64,000 bases of DNA. It comes from Bacteroidota bacterium. Lineage in GTDB: Bacteria; Bacteroidota; Bacteroidia; Bacteroidales; VadinHA17. This document shows positions 8,321 to 16,970 of the stretch, in pieces (within the stretch, counting starts at the first letter, position 1; each line of letters opens with the position of its first letter). The stretch lies in NCBI GenBank assembly GCA_029564935.1, contig JAKQPD010000318.1:1-64000 (forward strand). The letters are read 5' to 3'. The position numbers and the translations under genes were made by a program. The notes under the pieces are model-generated. The model saw only the letters and a list, made by a program, of their open reading frames with translations, was not told where the DNA came from and ran no database searches.

Positions 8321-8848
8321 TCAGTCCTTAAGCTTCTTTGAATCTGCATCTTCAAGGTGTTCAAGCTCTTCTATCCCGATTGTTTTTGAAAGCTCGGAAA
8401 GTTCGCGAAGGTTGATATCACCCCTGATCGAGATCAGCGAATTTCCACCGGAACCTCCTGTAATCATGAGGAGTTCGGAAATAGATTCACCATTCTGCCT
8501 TACAAGGAATTTCGTCATATCAGGACCTTCACGCACAACCATCAGCTCTTCATAGACTGAAAAATCAAGTGCTTTGCTTAGTTCTGAATAGAAATTAACT
8601 TTGCCTGACGAGAGGGAATCATCCTCTGAGAGTATCCTGATTGAGGTAAGACGGGACAGGATACCGGCAGGTTTTTCAGGATCGGGATTCATGGCGCCCA
8701 GCATTTTCAACATTTTTCCTGAAATGTATATCGATGTAAATCCTTCCTTTTCAGAGTATTTATTAAACAAAGCATCTATTGGGCCCATTTGTGAAAATAC
8801 TGCCTGACTTATCAGTATCGCAAGTATAATTGAACTATATCTTTTCAT
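8321..8848 (-). CDS. DUF4252 exported protein (second copy)
   Basis: 175 residues starting MKRYSSIILAILISQAVFSQ, a signal peptide. The body has the DUF4252 pattern: an N-terminal DALFNKYSEKEGFTSIYISGKML, a central LSRLTSIRILSEDD and a C-terminal SLISIRGDINLRELSELSK. The start at 8848 is chosen because it lies one base past the stop of the upstream gene and opens directly with the signal peptide; an upstream ATG at 8893 would add 15 residues overlapping that gene. DUF4252 proteins are Bacteroidota-specific and of unknown function, and are usually found with an ECF sigma factor, as here. Confidence 0.85.
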   Translation of the reverse strand: MKRYSSIILAILISQAVFSQMGPIDALFNKYSEKEGFTSIYISGKMLKMLGAMNPDPEKPAGILSRLTSIRILSEDDSLSSGKVNFYSELSKALDFSVYEELMVVREGPDMTKFLVRQNGESISELLMITGGSGGNSLISIRGDINLRELSELSKTIGIEELEHLEDADSKKLKD

Positions 8849-8849
8849 T

Positions 8850-9440
8850 TTACTTAATATTTTTATCAGTATACTGATTATTAAATACTTCATTAAAATT
8901 ACCTGACAGGCCGGCTTTTCTCAATCCCGCTGTAATTGAAGATAATGATCTGTCAACAGATCTCATACCGTCTCTTATGGTACCGGTCAGGTGAACTACA
9001 GGTTTCAGCGCTTCTGTACCGCTGTTAAGCTTATTTGATACTTCATTAAGTATTCTCATTGTTTCAGCATAAGCCAGTGCAGGATCAGTGAATGTGTCGG
9101 AAGGCTCTCTGTTGCGGTTAAGAAAGAACCAGGTAGCTGCGATTATCAGAATTCCTGCTGCTGCACTGAATACAGTAATATATTTTCTCCTGAAATCTGA
9201 TTTGAATTTAGTTTTCTCAAGCTGCTCAACAGCATTTATTATGCGCATCTCAAAGCCTGATGAAGGTACGGGAATTTTTTCCTGTCCGGAATAATGGCTG
9301 AAAATCTCCTTTTCTGCTTCATAGCCCGGCAATACATCTTTACCTGAAAAGTATTTCTTCAGTTCAAGTTCCTCATCAGGAGATGTTTCTCCCCTGTAGT
9401 ACTTATCGAGAAGTTCTTTCAGACTGTTTTCTGTCATCAT
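8850..9440 (-). CDS. Putative anti-sigma factor, single-pass membrane protein
   Basis: 196 residues. The N-terminal part (about 1-80, with LLDKYYRGETSPDEELELKK) resembles cytoplasmic domains of Bacteroidota anti-sigma factors. One membrane helix follows at about 86-106 (ITVFSAAAGILIIAATWFFL) and then a roughly 90-residue periplasmic tail. The gene overlaps the 3' end of the ECF sigma gene by 38 bp, the usual sign of a translationally coupled sigma/anti-sigma pair. There is no clear zinc-binding HxxxCxxC motif. The role is inferred from topology and position. Confidence 0.72.
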   Translation of the reverse strand: MMTENSLKELLDKYYRGETSPDEELELKKYFSGKDVLPGYEAEKEIFSHYSGQEKIPVPSSGFEMRIINAVEQLEKTKFKSDFRRKYITVFSAAAGILIIAATWFFLNRNREPSDTFTDPALAYAETMRILNEVSNKLNSGTEALKPVVHLTGTIRDGMRSVDRSLSSITAGLRKAGLSGNFNEVFNNQYTDKNIK

Positions 9441-9936
9441 AGTACTTTAAATATTTCTCCCTGATCATCTGCCTGGCTCTTGATAATGTGACTCTCAGAG
9501 TATTGATATTTACATCATTCATTGCCGATATCTCCTCATATGACAATCCGTTTATTTCCCTGAGCTGAACAAGATCGCGATATAAGGGCGGTAATTCTTC
9601 TATTATCCCTGCAAGTATATTTTCATCTTCGGCAGAGACTATTTGTTCAAAGGGTGAGGGCGACGGATCGGCATTCGCACTGATCATTATGTCAGGATCA
9701 CTGTTGATATGTTTCCACTTTCTCAGCATATCGAGGCAACTATTCTTTGTAATTGTCACCCCCAGTGCACAGAGGTCATTATATTCATCAAGTTTTTTAC
9801 CCATCATCCACATCTTCAAAAATACATCCTGCACCACATCTTCAGCTTCCTGTCTGTTTCGAAGTATACGGAACGCTATTGCGAACAGTTTACGGTTGTG
9901 TTTATGTATTATATTATTAAATTCATCCCTTGTCAT
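9403..9936 (-). CDS. ECF RNA polymerase sigma factor
   Basis: 177 residues. Region 2 is visible (LFAIAFRILRNRQEAEDVVQDVFLKMW), as is region 4 with its helix-turn-helix (LPPLYRDLVQLREINGLSYEEISAMNDVNINTLRVTLSRARQMIREK). It directs RNA polymerase to a specific promoter set. The downstream gene overlaps it and encodes a likely anti-sigma factor, and DUF4252 genes lie on both sides, a repeated Bacteroidota arrangement. The regulon probably includes this run, but no target promoter motif was identified. Confidence 0.95.
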   Translation of the reverse strand: MTRDEFNNIIHKHNRKLFAIAFRILRNRQEAEDVVQDVFLKMWMMGKKLDEYNDLCALGVTITKNSCLDMLRKWKHINSDPDIMISANADPSPSPFEQIVSAEDENILAGIIEELPPLYRDLVQLREINGLSYEEISAMNDVNINTLRVTLSRARQMIREKYLKYYDDRKQSERTSR

Positions 9937-9987
9937 CAGGCCAGGAAGCTAACTCAGATTATCCTGTAAAGATACGAACATAAGGAT

Positions 9988-10488
9988 TCAGTCCATTTCA
10001 TCGACGAACTCTCTGCCGTTGTCTTTCTTTATCTCATCAGCAAATCGCTGTGCTTCCCTGAAAGTCATGTTGCCTTTTATCTGGATCAAAAGATTATCTT
10101 CTCCGCCTGCCACAACAAGTATCTCCCTGAAACTTCTTCCGGCAGTCCTGACAAGCATTACAAGATCCTGGTTATATTTCTTTACACTCATGAACTCCTC
10201 ATAGTTTCTGCGGTCGAGGTTTCGTTCAATCATATCATAGAAATTACCGGCTTCTCTCCTGCCGTCATTCTGGGCAAGTATCCTGATTGTTGTAATATCG
10301 CCCGGAAGAAAATCGTCTTCTTCGTCATCCCCAAGGGCTTTTATTAATTTAACGAGGCTTCCGCTGATCGTAATACAGGTGAATTCGTCGCTGCCGGAAT
10401 ATTTATCAAACAGGCTTTCTACAGATCTCTGACTGAAGATTGAATTCGAGATTCCTGTAAACAAGAGTAAAAAAAGAATATTTTTCAT
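9988..10488 (-). CDS. DUF4252 exported protein (first copy)
   Basis: 166 residues with signal peptide MKNILFLLLFTGISNSIFSQ. It shares the DUF4252 layout with the copy at 8321-8848: SLFDKYSGSDEFTCITISGSLVKL, then DITTIRILAQND, then NLLIQIKGNMTFREAQRFADEI. It lies 51 bp upstream of the ECF sigma gene on the same strand, so it could be the first gene of the operon. The C-terminus is very acidic (EFVDEMD). Function unknown. Confidence 0.87.
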   Translation of the reverse strand: MKNILFLLLFTGISNSIFSQRSVESLFDKYSGSDEFTCITISGSLVKLIKALGDDEEDDFLPGDITTIRILAQNDGRREAGNFYDMIERNLDRRNYEEFMSVKKYNQDLVMLVRTAGRSFREILVVAGGEDNLLIQIKGNMTFREAQRFADEIKKDNGREFVDEMD

Positions 10489-10595
10489 CTCGGTTTGTAT
10501 TAATTTATTTATTAATTTTAATCAGGACGTATAACCTGGTTTTACATTACAGGAAATGCAGGACTTTTTTTCAAGGTTAAAATTTAATTGATTTT

Positions 10596-10625
10596 TTGCA
10601 TAAGTATAAAAATATAATACCTTTG
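10596..10625 (+). promoter_or_regulatory. Bacteroidota-type promoter for tRNA-Lys
   Basis: TTG at 10596-10598 and TACCTTTG at 10618-10625 match the Bacteroidota -33 (TTTG) and -7 (TAnnTTTG) elements with a 19-bp spacer. The predicted start is near 10632, about 80 bases before the tRNA. Confidence 0.6.
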
Positions 10626-10711
10626 CACTCGCATTTAAAATGAGGCATTATTAGCTCAGAAATCAGGGCTGGCCTCAATGCTGAGAGCCTTGTGGTTCAT
10701 TTACAGGTTTT

Positions 10712-10784
10712 GATTCAGTAGCTCAGCCGGTAGAGCACATCCCTTTTAAGGATGGGGTCCTGGGTTCGAATCCCAGCTGGATCA
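10712..10784 (+). tRNA. tRNA-Lys (anticodon TTT)
   Basis: The acceptor stem GATTCAG pairs with CTGGATC (10777-10783, one G-T pair). The D arm is AGCTCAGCCGGTAGAGCA, the anticodon stem CATCC/GGATG encloses loop CTTTTAA with TTT at 10745-10747, and the T arm carries GGTTCGAATCC. CCA is not encoded. The leader between promoter and tRNA contains ATTAGCTCAG (near 10650), which looks like part of a tRNA D-arm, but no second tRNA can be folded there. Confidence 0.95.
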
Positions 10785-10867
10785 CAATAAATTTGACTCC
10801 AATTTCAGGTTGGCAGAGGATCGGTTATAGCCTGCAACGACAACTTCTTCATTTAGCGTTTAATATT

Positions 10868-11278
10868 TCAGGAGGCTTTCTCTTTGCCCCATGTAAGAAC
10901 AATTATCATACCTATCACGGCAAATAATACGGCACTTACAAGTATATCCACGAAAAGGACACCCAAATTCATGTACTGTGTTGTCATGGACCATGAAGAC
11001 AGACTTACGATCAAAGCAAACAGGAATCCGAATAATGCTCCAATCTTCAAACCATCCTGAATACCTTTCGCACCAAACCATTTTAAAATAAGTGTCAGTA
11101 ACAATGCAGCCGAAAAATTCGACAATATAATTGCCCACCAGACCATTGACCCATCAGTCCGGGCAGCACACTGATTCATATTGGCTGACATAAATCCCAT
11201 AAGCAATATCCCATAAACAAACCAGCCTGAAAGAAAATAGGAAATACCTCCAAAAATTGTTCCTCTTAAGATTTTCAT
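10868..11278 (-). CDS. Four-helix membrane protein of unknown function
   Basis: 136 residues with four predicted membrane segments at about 8-30, 45-66, 78-97 and 104-127. A short loop after the first helix carries NQCAARTDG. The C-terminus is basic (WGKEKAS), consistent with cytoplasmic ends. I do not recognise the family. The gene stands alone between tRNA-Lys and a divergent truncated gene, and no partner is evident. Confidence 0.72.
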   Translation of the reverse strand: MKILRGTIFGGISYFLSGWFVYGILLMGFMSANMNQCAARTDGSMVWWAIILSNFSAALLLTLILKWFGAKGIQDGLKIGALFGFLFALIVSLSSWSMTTQYMNLGVLFVDILVSAVLFAVIGMIIVLTWGKEKAS

Positions 11279-11365
11279 GGTTTTAAGAATTAAGTTGGTT
11301 ATTGAGTTACAATTTACTGGATTTTTTTTAATTTAATATCCGCTCAAATTCTCAAAAATACCTTA

Positions 11366-11836
11366 ATGGAAAGAAGAAAATTTATCCAGACAGCAGGTTA
11401 TTCTGCAGCAGCAGCCTGTATTCCTAACCATCTGACAGAAAATAAATCAGTTATACCGGATCCCGGAAACCAGGTCAGATCAGCAGATAAACATGTATCT
11501 GTGGTGGTAAGAGAAAAATTGGTGCTGATTGAAACTTTACAGATATCTGATAATAAAGCCGAAGTCAGATTTCACAGCTGGGACGGTGACGGTGTACTTT
11601 CAATATCAGCCGATCCTGAAACCGAATCCGGCAGTAAAAAGGATGCTCGATATCGCCGCCGGATAGAACTATCATTGAGTGACAGCCTGCCTGCTGACAG
11701 GAGGAATTTTACCCGAATGTATCTCAAGGAGCCTGGAGTGTGTTTCACGCGCAGCATCAACCAGCTCTTTGTAAGGGCGGTCGGTCACATCAATAAAACC
11801 AATATTATAGTTTTCCCCGTCGCCCCTGCCGGTTGA
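11366..11836 (+). pseudogene. Truncated Tat-type exported protein, N-terminal remnant
   Basis: The reading frame begins with a convincing export signal, MERRKFIQTAGYSAAAACIP, which has the twin-arginine pattern RRKFIQ. About 100 residues of plausible protein follow. From 11672 on, the frame runs antisense through the end of the oppositely oriented agarase-like gene, so its last 50 or so codons are probably not natural sequence. The simplest reading is a gene cut off by a deletion or rearrangement, with the break near 11670-11720. The original family is not recognisable. Alternatively it could be a short intact gene with a convergent overlap of 165 bp. Confidence 0.5.
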
Positions 11837-13549
11837 CGGCTGATCCCACCACTGGAACCAGTGCGTTCCGATAAGAGATGGATGCGCTACGGCATTTTCA
11901 ACATAATAACGATATGCAACACCCCTCTCTTCCTGACTTATCGTCTGCCTCAATCCTGGTGAAAGCCCCCTTTCAGCAGTACCGAAGTGAAATTCACCGA
12001 TAATGATCGGTAATCCTGTCATTTCATCAATTCTTTTAAGTAACACGGATTCCGCGCTATAATTATAAATATTCAGACTGAAAACATCAAAACCTACTGA
12101 TGCTGAAGCCATAACAAGATCTTCCGGAGGATGTCCCCCGAAACGCAATCCCAGGTTCAGATGATTGGGATCATACTTTTTTATAGCCCCATTCACCATT
12201 TTTATAAAGATCGTATACGTGTCATATACAAATTGTCTGCGTCGTTCAGGAGTATCGCCTCCGGAAAGAAATTTCTGTAAAGCTGCTTTCATGGGTGTAT
12301 CTTCCCCTTCAAGAATCACATTTATAAGTTCCATCTCCCTTCCGGGCCATGGTGGTTCATTTCCCACAAAGTAACCCAGCAGATAAGGATCATTCCTCAG
12401 GGGGGAGCATTGCCTCTCAGCCGCATTGTCTACCTCTGTTACGTATTCCGGAGCATACACATCAGGCATTCCCATTGTCCGTGGATTAAATCCCCAGCCT
12501 GAAAGAGTTGCCACATAGGGTTTTCGCTGACTACGGCCAAATCCGGGATCGGACCAGTTTGCAATAGTGTTCAATCCCCAGTCATCCATCCTCCTCACCG
12601 TAAAATCCATCCATTTCTGATAATAGTCTTCACCAAACCTGCGATACAAATTCCAGGTAAAGAATGACGCCTTGCCTAGCCTTTTATCTGATTGAGATTT
12701 AATAAGTTCATCAGGGACAAGCGAAGCATAGATATATTCCCTTCCCTCAGTCCGTGCAAATGAACCGCCGGGATTAATACCCGTACTACCGGCTGAAATA
12801 AAATAGTGACCTTCCGGATCTATGAACCACCATTTACCATCAATTTTCTCCACCCGGAAATATCCTGAGGCTCTGGATTTGGTTTCAAGAAAACCTCCAT
12901 ACTTTGAGACGTTGAACCTGTTTGTCTGCAAAGCCTTATCCTCTTCGTTCCATGCAGCCCGGAGATCTTCAATATTCCGTGCTTTCCCGGGCCATTCATC
13001 AGGGATCCACTGACCGAATTCATCAACAAGCGGAACCGGGCTGAGAATAGAATCTTCAGGATTCATTGTCAGCCGCATGTTACGTACCTCAAGAACAGGA
13101 GAACCCATGGGATTTTCCATAAGTATACCCAGGGAATCAATATTTTTTATGAATCCCACAGAACCGGTGAATCCGAGTCCATATCCCGGCATTCCTTTCT
13201 GACCGATCGCTGCCATATCCTGACCAACAACATTTCTTTTCTGGAAATTTGCAAGAGGAATTGATGCCCTGACCCAGGCTCCCTGGAATGGTAATACTCT
13301 CAGACGCCTCATGCCCTCCTTATCATAAAGATTAATGAAAAACCTCTGAGTCGATGATGCGTTCATGTCGAAAGTAAGAAAACCATAACCTGACCAGTCT
13401 GACGGAAAATCAGGATTCAGATCGGATATAGCCCATTTTTGTTCGAAAGATGATCCTTCAAATTTAATAATCAGGGATTTATCCTTTGGTTTACAAGCGT
13501 TTGCCAACAGTAAAACTGTTACCAGAAATATAATTACAGGATTCTTCAT
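11672..13549 (-). CDS. Agarase-like glycoside hydrolase lipoprotein (clan GH-A)
   Basis: 625 residues. The lipobox VLLLANAC (Cys about 19) predicts a lipoprotein. A beta-sandwich-like N-terminal region (about 30-165) precedes the catalytic barrel, which opens with the family signature SGYFRVEKIDGKWWFIDPEG. The clan GH-A acid/base is probably the Glu of GYFVGNEPPWP, and the nucleophile the Glu of IIIGEFHFG. These features resemble GH50/agarase-like enzymes on galactan-type marine polysaccharides; the substrate cannot be told from sequence. No SusC/SusD pair lies nearby, so it is not in a polysaccharide utilisation locus. Its 3' end overlaps the truncated gene on the other strand. Confidence 0.82.
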   Translation of the reverse strand: MKNPVIIFLVTVLLLANACKPKDKSLIIKFEGSSFEQKWAISDLNPDFPSDWSGYGFLTFDMNASSTQRFFINLYDKEGMRRLRVLPFQGAWVRASIPLANFQKRNVVGQDMAAIGQKGMPGYGLGFTGSVGFIKNIDSLGILMENPMGSPVLEVRNMRLTMNPEDSILSPVPLVDEFGQWIPDEWPGKARNIEDLRAAWNEEDKALQTNRFNVSKYGGFLETKSRASGYFRVEKIDGKWWFIDPEGHYFISAGSTGINPGGSFARTEGREYIYASLVPDELIKSQSDKRLGKASFFTWNLYRRFGEDYYQKWMDFTVRRMDDWGLNTIANWSDPGFGRSQRKPYVATLSGWGFNPRTMGMPDVYAPEYVTEVDNAAERQCSPLRNDPYLLGYFVGNEPPWPGREMELINVILEGEDTPMKAALQKFLSGGDTPERRRQFVYDTYTIFIKMVNGAIKKYDPNHLNLGLRFGGHPPEDLVMASASVGFDVFSLNIYNYSAESVLLKRIDEMTGLPIIIGEFHFGTAERGLSPGLRQTISQEERGVAYRYYVENAVAHPSLIGTHWFQWWDQPSTGRGDGENYNIGFIDVTDRPYKELVDAARETHSRLLEIHSGKIPPVSRQAVTQ

Positions 13550-13643
13550 GATAAGGTAATTAAAATACTCCGAATAAGATATCTATACTAAATAATGAAT
13601 AAAACATTCTGCCATGTCGTGTAATTCCAGGAACCTTGCTGTG

Positions 13644-15950
13644 TTACTTTAGAGAGGGTTTCCCTGAATAATCCAGGAAGCTTTTACCTGAATTATCCTT
13701 CAGTTCACGGTTTGCTCCTCTTTCAAGTAATATCTTAATCGTCTCTTCATGGCCGTTACGCGCTGCAACGATCAGAGCTGTTGCCCCATCTGATTGTACA
13801 AGGTCGATTTTAGCACCTCTGTCGAGAAGCAGTTTTACAATTTCAGAATGCCCGTTAAGGGAAGCCAGGATCAAAGCACTGAATCCATTGGGTCGCCGGA
13901 GGTCGACCTGTGCACCATTTTCGAGAAGGAGCCTTACCATTTCAGGATGACCGTTAATTGATGCCTGCATAAGAGGACTTATTCCTTCATTATTAAGTAT
14001 ATTGATCTGGGCTCCTCTTACAAGAAGCTGTCTGGCAATTTGCATATTTCCGCTTTGTGAAGCCATTATGAGCGGAGTGTTGCCTTCAGAATCGGTTAAA
14101 TCGTGGTTTTTTTCTTTCTCAAGCAAAAGCTCTGCCACCTCCTGATAACCTTTCTGTGTGGCAAGCAGCAGAGCTGTGGCTCCTACTTTATTCTGGATTG
14201 CCGGATCGGCACCCCTTTCAAGTAATAATCTTACTGTCTCAGGATGCCCGTTAATAGAGGCCTGCATCAGTGCGGTTGTCTGATAGGATTTTTCCTGTAA
14301 ATCGGGATCCACTCCCTTATCCAGAAGAAATTTTACAGCTTCAGTGAACCCATTCTGTGCAGCTATTATCAGAGAATTCATTCCATCGGCCCTGTTCTTA
14401 TCCATATCCGCCCCGTTTTCAAGCAAAAGTTTCATCACTTCCTGATGACCGTTCTGGGATGCACAGATAAGAGCCGTTGATCCGTCATTACTTTGTATGT
14501 TAATATCCGCCCCCCTCTCAAGCAGGAGTCTTATAACATCAATCCGACCTTTTAATGAAGCCCAGATCAGTGCATCAGCACCGTCTTTTGTTTTTAAACT
14601 CATATCGGCGCCATTGTCAAGGAGTAACTTCACAATATCCGTCTGACCGTTCTGAGTGGCAAGGATCAGGGCAGTTGCACCATCGGTACTTAACAAATTG
14701 ATATTCACCCCTGTGGCAAGAAGAGTTTTAACAATTTCCGTATGCCCGTTCATTGCCGCTACCATCAGGGAAGTAAACCTGTAAGTACTTTTTGCATCAA
14801 ACTGAGCATCATTCCTGATCATAACCTTCACCGGATCAATATGTCCGCTTACAGCTGCACGTATAAAGGCAGTTCTTTTGGATATATTCGGGTCATTAAT
14901 AGTATTGAATCCGGGTTTAATCAATAATTTAACAACTTCGAGCCTCCCGTTCTGTGAAGAAGAAATAACAGCAGTCAGGTGTCCCAGACTTTCAAGGTCG
15001 GGTATACTGCCTTCATAAAGTACGGCTCTTACAGTTGCGGTCATTCCATCCTGTGCATTTATAACGATCGCATCAGTTCCGTCACTGTCCGTCAGTTCAG
15101 CACCTCTTTCCAGAAGCAGCTTAACCACATCGGTATGTCCGTTGAGCGAAGCAATTAACAATGCATCAGCGCCATCTTTGCATTTCAGATCCGGCTCGGA
15201 TCCTCCGTCCAGCAAAAGCCTTACAATATCGGTAAAACCTTTTAATGATGCCATAAAAAGGGCCGTTGATCCGTCAGAATCCTGCAGGTTCGGATCCGCT
15301 CCCCTGTCAAGCAAAAGGGTAACAATATCAATATGTCCACCCAGTGCAGCCTGCGTAAGCGCTGTGGTACTGTAAGGTTTATCCCTGAATTCTGTCTCCG
15401 CTCCTTCCTCAAGAAGGATCTCTGCAATTTCATAGAAGCCATTCTGGGATGCCAGCATAAGCGCTGTAAAACCATCGACAGCCTTACTATTCGGGTCCGC
15501 CCCATTTTTTAAGAGCAATCTCACAACTCCGGTGTGACCATTCTGAGCAGCCACCATGAGTGATGTGAACCCGTCAGTAGCCTGTAGATCGGGCTCAGCC
15601 CCCCTCTTAAGTAAATGATTTACAATAGTTTCATGGCCGTTATATGCAGCAAACATTATCGCAGTCGTTCCTTCTACTGCCCTCTGATCCGGGTCAGCAC
15701 CACGGTCTAAAAGAATTCTGCATACTCTTCCATATCCCCTTTCGGCGGCATACATAAGGAGAGTCAGGTCAGACTCGTCAGAATAATTAACAGAATCTAC
15801 TTTCCTGGCTTTAATAACAGATTCATAACGATTATTGCTTTTAAGTGCATTGAGCAGTTGTTTTACATAAATATCAGTCTGAGCCGATAATTGAAAAAAG
15901 CTGAACAGGAAAAGAAGGCTGTATAGTATTTTTCTACAAAATGTTTTCAT
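13644..15950 (-). CDS. Exported ankyrin-repeat protein (21 repeats)
   Basis: 768 residues with a Sec signal peptide (ILYSLLFLFSFFQLSAQ, cleaved about residue 24). After a short helical cap there are 21 consecutive ankyrin repeats of about 33 residues (pattern GxTALxxAxxNGHxxIVxLLLxxGAD) and a short C-terminal cap (GKSFLDYSGKPSLK). No enzymatic domain is present, so it is a pure binding scaffold, probably in the periplasm. Repeats 8-10 are the most diverged. Similar phrases recur at distance (KDGADAL in repeats 7 and 13; TTAL starts in repeats 5 and 16), pointing to growth by block duplication. A 48-bp palindrome lies about 220 bp upstream of its start. Confidence 0.92.
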   Translation of the reverse strand: MKTFCRKILYSLLFLFSFFQLSAQTDIYVKQLLNALKSNNRYESVIKARKVDSVNYSDESDLTLLMYAAERGYGRVCRILLDRGADPDQRAVEGTTAIMFAAYNGHETIVNHLLKRGAEPDLQATDGFTSLMVAAQNGHTGVVRLLLKNGADPNSKAVDGFTALMLASQNGFYEIAEILLEEGAETEFRDKPYSTTALTQAALGGHIDIVTLLLDRGADPNLQDSDGSTALFMASLKGFTDIVRLLLDGGSEPDLKCKDGADALLIASLNGHTDVVKLLLERGAELTDSDGTDAIVINAQDGMTATVRAVLYEGSIPDLESLGHLTAVISSSQNGRLEVVKLLIKPGFNTINDPNISKRTAFIRAAVSGHIDPVKVMIRNDAQFDAKSTYRFTSLMVAAMNGHTEIVKTLLATGVNINLLSTDGATALILATQNGQTDIVKLLLDNGADMSLKTKDGADALIWASLKGRIDVIRLLLERGADINIQSNDGSTALICASQNGHQEVMKLLLENGADMDKNRADGMNSLIIAAQNGFTEAVKFLLDKGVDPDLQEKSYQTTALMQASINGHPETVRLLLERGADPAIQNKVGATALLLATQKGYQEVAELLLEKEKNHDLTDSEGNTPLIMASQSGNMQIARQLLVRGAQINILNNEGISPLMQASINGHPEMVRLLLENGAQVDLRRPNGFSALILASLNGHSEIVKLLLDRGAKIDLVQSDGATALIVAARNGHEETIKILLERGANRELKDNSGKSFLDYSGKPSLK

Positions 15951-16354
15951 GAGATCGCATTTTGTCTTAATGGTTTAAACAAAAATAAATCAATCAATTT
16001 AACTGCTGAAATTTTTTTACACAATATTACTCTTAAAAACAATGACAGGAAAAGTTGCTGCATTACAAAAATTACATCTATCTGTACATCAACTGTCTTA
16101 ATCAATCAAGAAACCCGTAATCCGGGAAAATGTTCAGAATATTTTTTTCTGTTTTCCGTACTAAAAGGAATCTACGTATTATAATACGTTTTAAAAAACG
16201 TATTATAATACGTAGATATCAGTCTCTGTTCCTTTATGTATTTATCTGAAAATTAATGTTCAGTACCTCAATAGTTGTTTGAGATTCCAGAAACGTTGTG
16301 TAGGAGTGATCGCAAAGTGTCTCAGGATCATTCATGGCCGGAATTAATTAAATA
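15951..16354. other. Non-coding region with the double palindrome
   Basis: No credible gene. The stretch is AT-rich and lies downstream of lrp and upstream of the ankyrin gene (both minus). Its only clear structure is the inverted repeat at 16170-16217. Confidence 0.6.
16170..16217. promoter_or_regulatory. Double ACGTATTATAATACGT palindrome, candidate Lrp operator
   Basis: The 16-bp perfect palindrome ACGTATTATAATACGT occurs at 16174-16189 and again at 16198-16213, separated by 8 bp of A/T, all within a near-perfect 48-bp inverted repeat (only the two central bases do not pair). Ten bases of the same unit, ACGTATTATA, occur at 16844-16853, just before the lrp start codon. Lrp/AsnC proteins bind as multimers to phased palindromes, so these are good candidates. 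No T tract follows on either strand, arguing against a terminator. Confidence 0.6.
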
Positions 16355-16825
16355 TCATTCCGAAAGTACCGGAATTTGCCTGTTTATCGATTCCTCAAGC
16401 GAAATGAGGGTTTCAGTCCTGATGACCCCGGGAATATTCTGTATTTTATCTGTCAGAATATCACGCAGATGTTCATTATCGCGGGTGTATACTTTCACAA
16501 AGAGTGAGTAGTTTCCGGTTGTATAATGACATTCGATTATTTCGGGAATTTCCCTGAATTTCTTTATCACATCACGGAAATGACCGGGATGTTCGAGAAA
16601 AATGCCGATGTATGCACATGTTTTAAATCCAACCAGAACAGGATCAACTTTAAATTCTGATCCTTTTATTACACCAATCCGGATAAGCCTCTGAACTCTC
16701 TGGTGGATTGCGGCACCAGAAACACCGCATTCCCTAGCTACTTCAAGATACGGTATCCTTGCATTCTTGGTTATAATATCCAGTATTTTCCTGTCAAGAT
16801 CATCAATTTGTAGATTTTCAGTCAT
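16355..16825 (-). CDS. Lrp/AsnC family transcriptional regulator
   Basis: 156 residues: helix-turn-helix at about 8-60 (IDDLDRKILDIITKNARIPYLEVARECGVSGAAIHQRVQRL), then the RAM ligand-binding and oligomerisation domain (about 70-150; PEIIECHYTTGNYSLFVKVYTRD). Such regulators respond to amino acids or related small molecules and assemble as octamers. The gene stands alone; downstream on its strand are the double palindrome and the ankyrin gene, upstream pyrD-pyrK. The half-palindrome 19 bp before its start suggests autoregulation. Confidence 0.94.
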   Translation of the reverse strand: MTENLQIDDLDRKILDIITKNARIPYLEVARECGVSGAAIHQRVQRLIRIGVIKGSEFKVDPVLVGFKTCAYIGIFLEHPGHFRDVIKKFREIPEIIECHYTTGNYSLFVKVYTRDNEHLRDILTDKIQNIPGVIRTETLISLEESINRQIPVLSE

Positions 16826-16843
16826 TATTATAGGTTTAAGTTA

Positions 16844-16853
16844 ACGTATTATA
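16844..16853. promoter_or_regulatory. Half-copy of the Lrp-linked palindrome before the lrp start
   Basis: ACGTATTATA here equals the first ten bases of the 16-bp palindrome found twice at 16174-16213. It is centred about 23 bp upstream of the lrp start codon, where bound protein would block transcription or initiation. Confidence 0.4.
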
Positions 16854-16970
16854 AAAAAGTCACGCTTATACTAAAAAAATTCAATCAAAAGATAACAAGA
16901 ATAATTTTCATAAACAATGAATTTTACCCTGAAAGTTGTAAGAGCCGGGAGTAGAAAGGCAGGAAAAATG

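Noticed and set aside
10640..10700. A second tRNA before tRNA-Lys, suggested by ATTAGCTCAG
   Set aside because: No acceptor, anticodon or T arm can be formed around it.
13644..15950. Long minisatellite-like DNA repeat
   Set aside because: The roughly 99-bp periodicity reflects ankyrin protein repeats; DNA identity between units is low.
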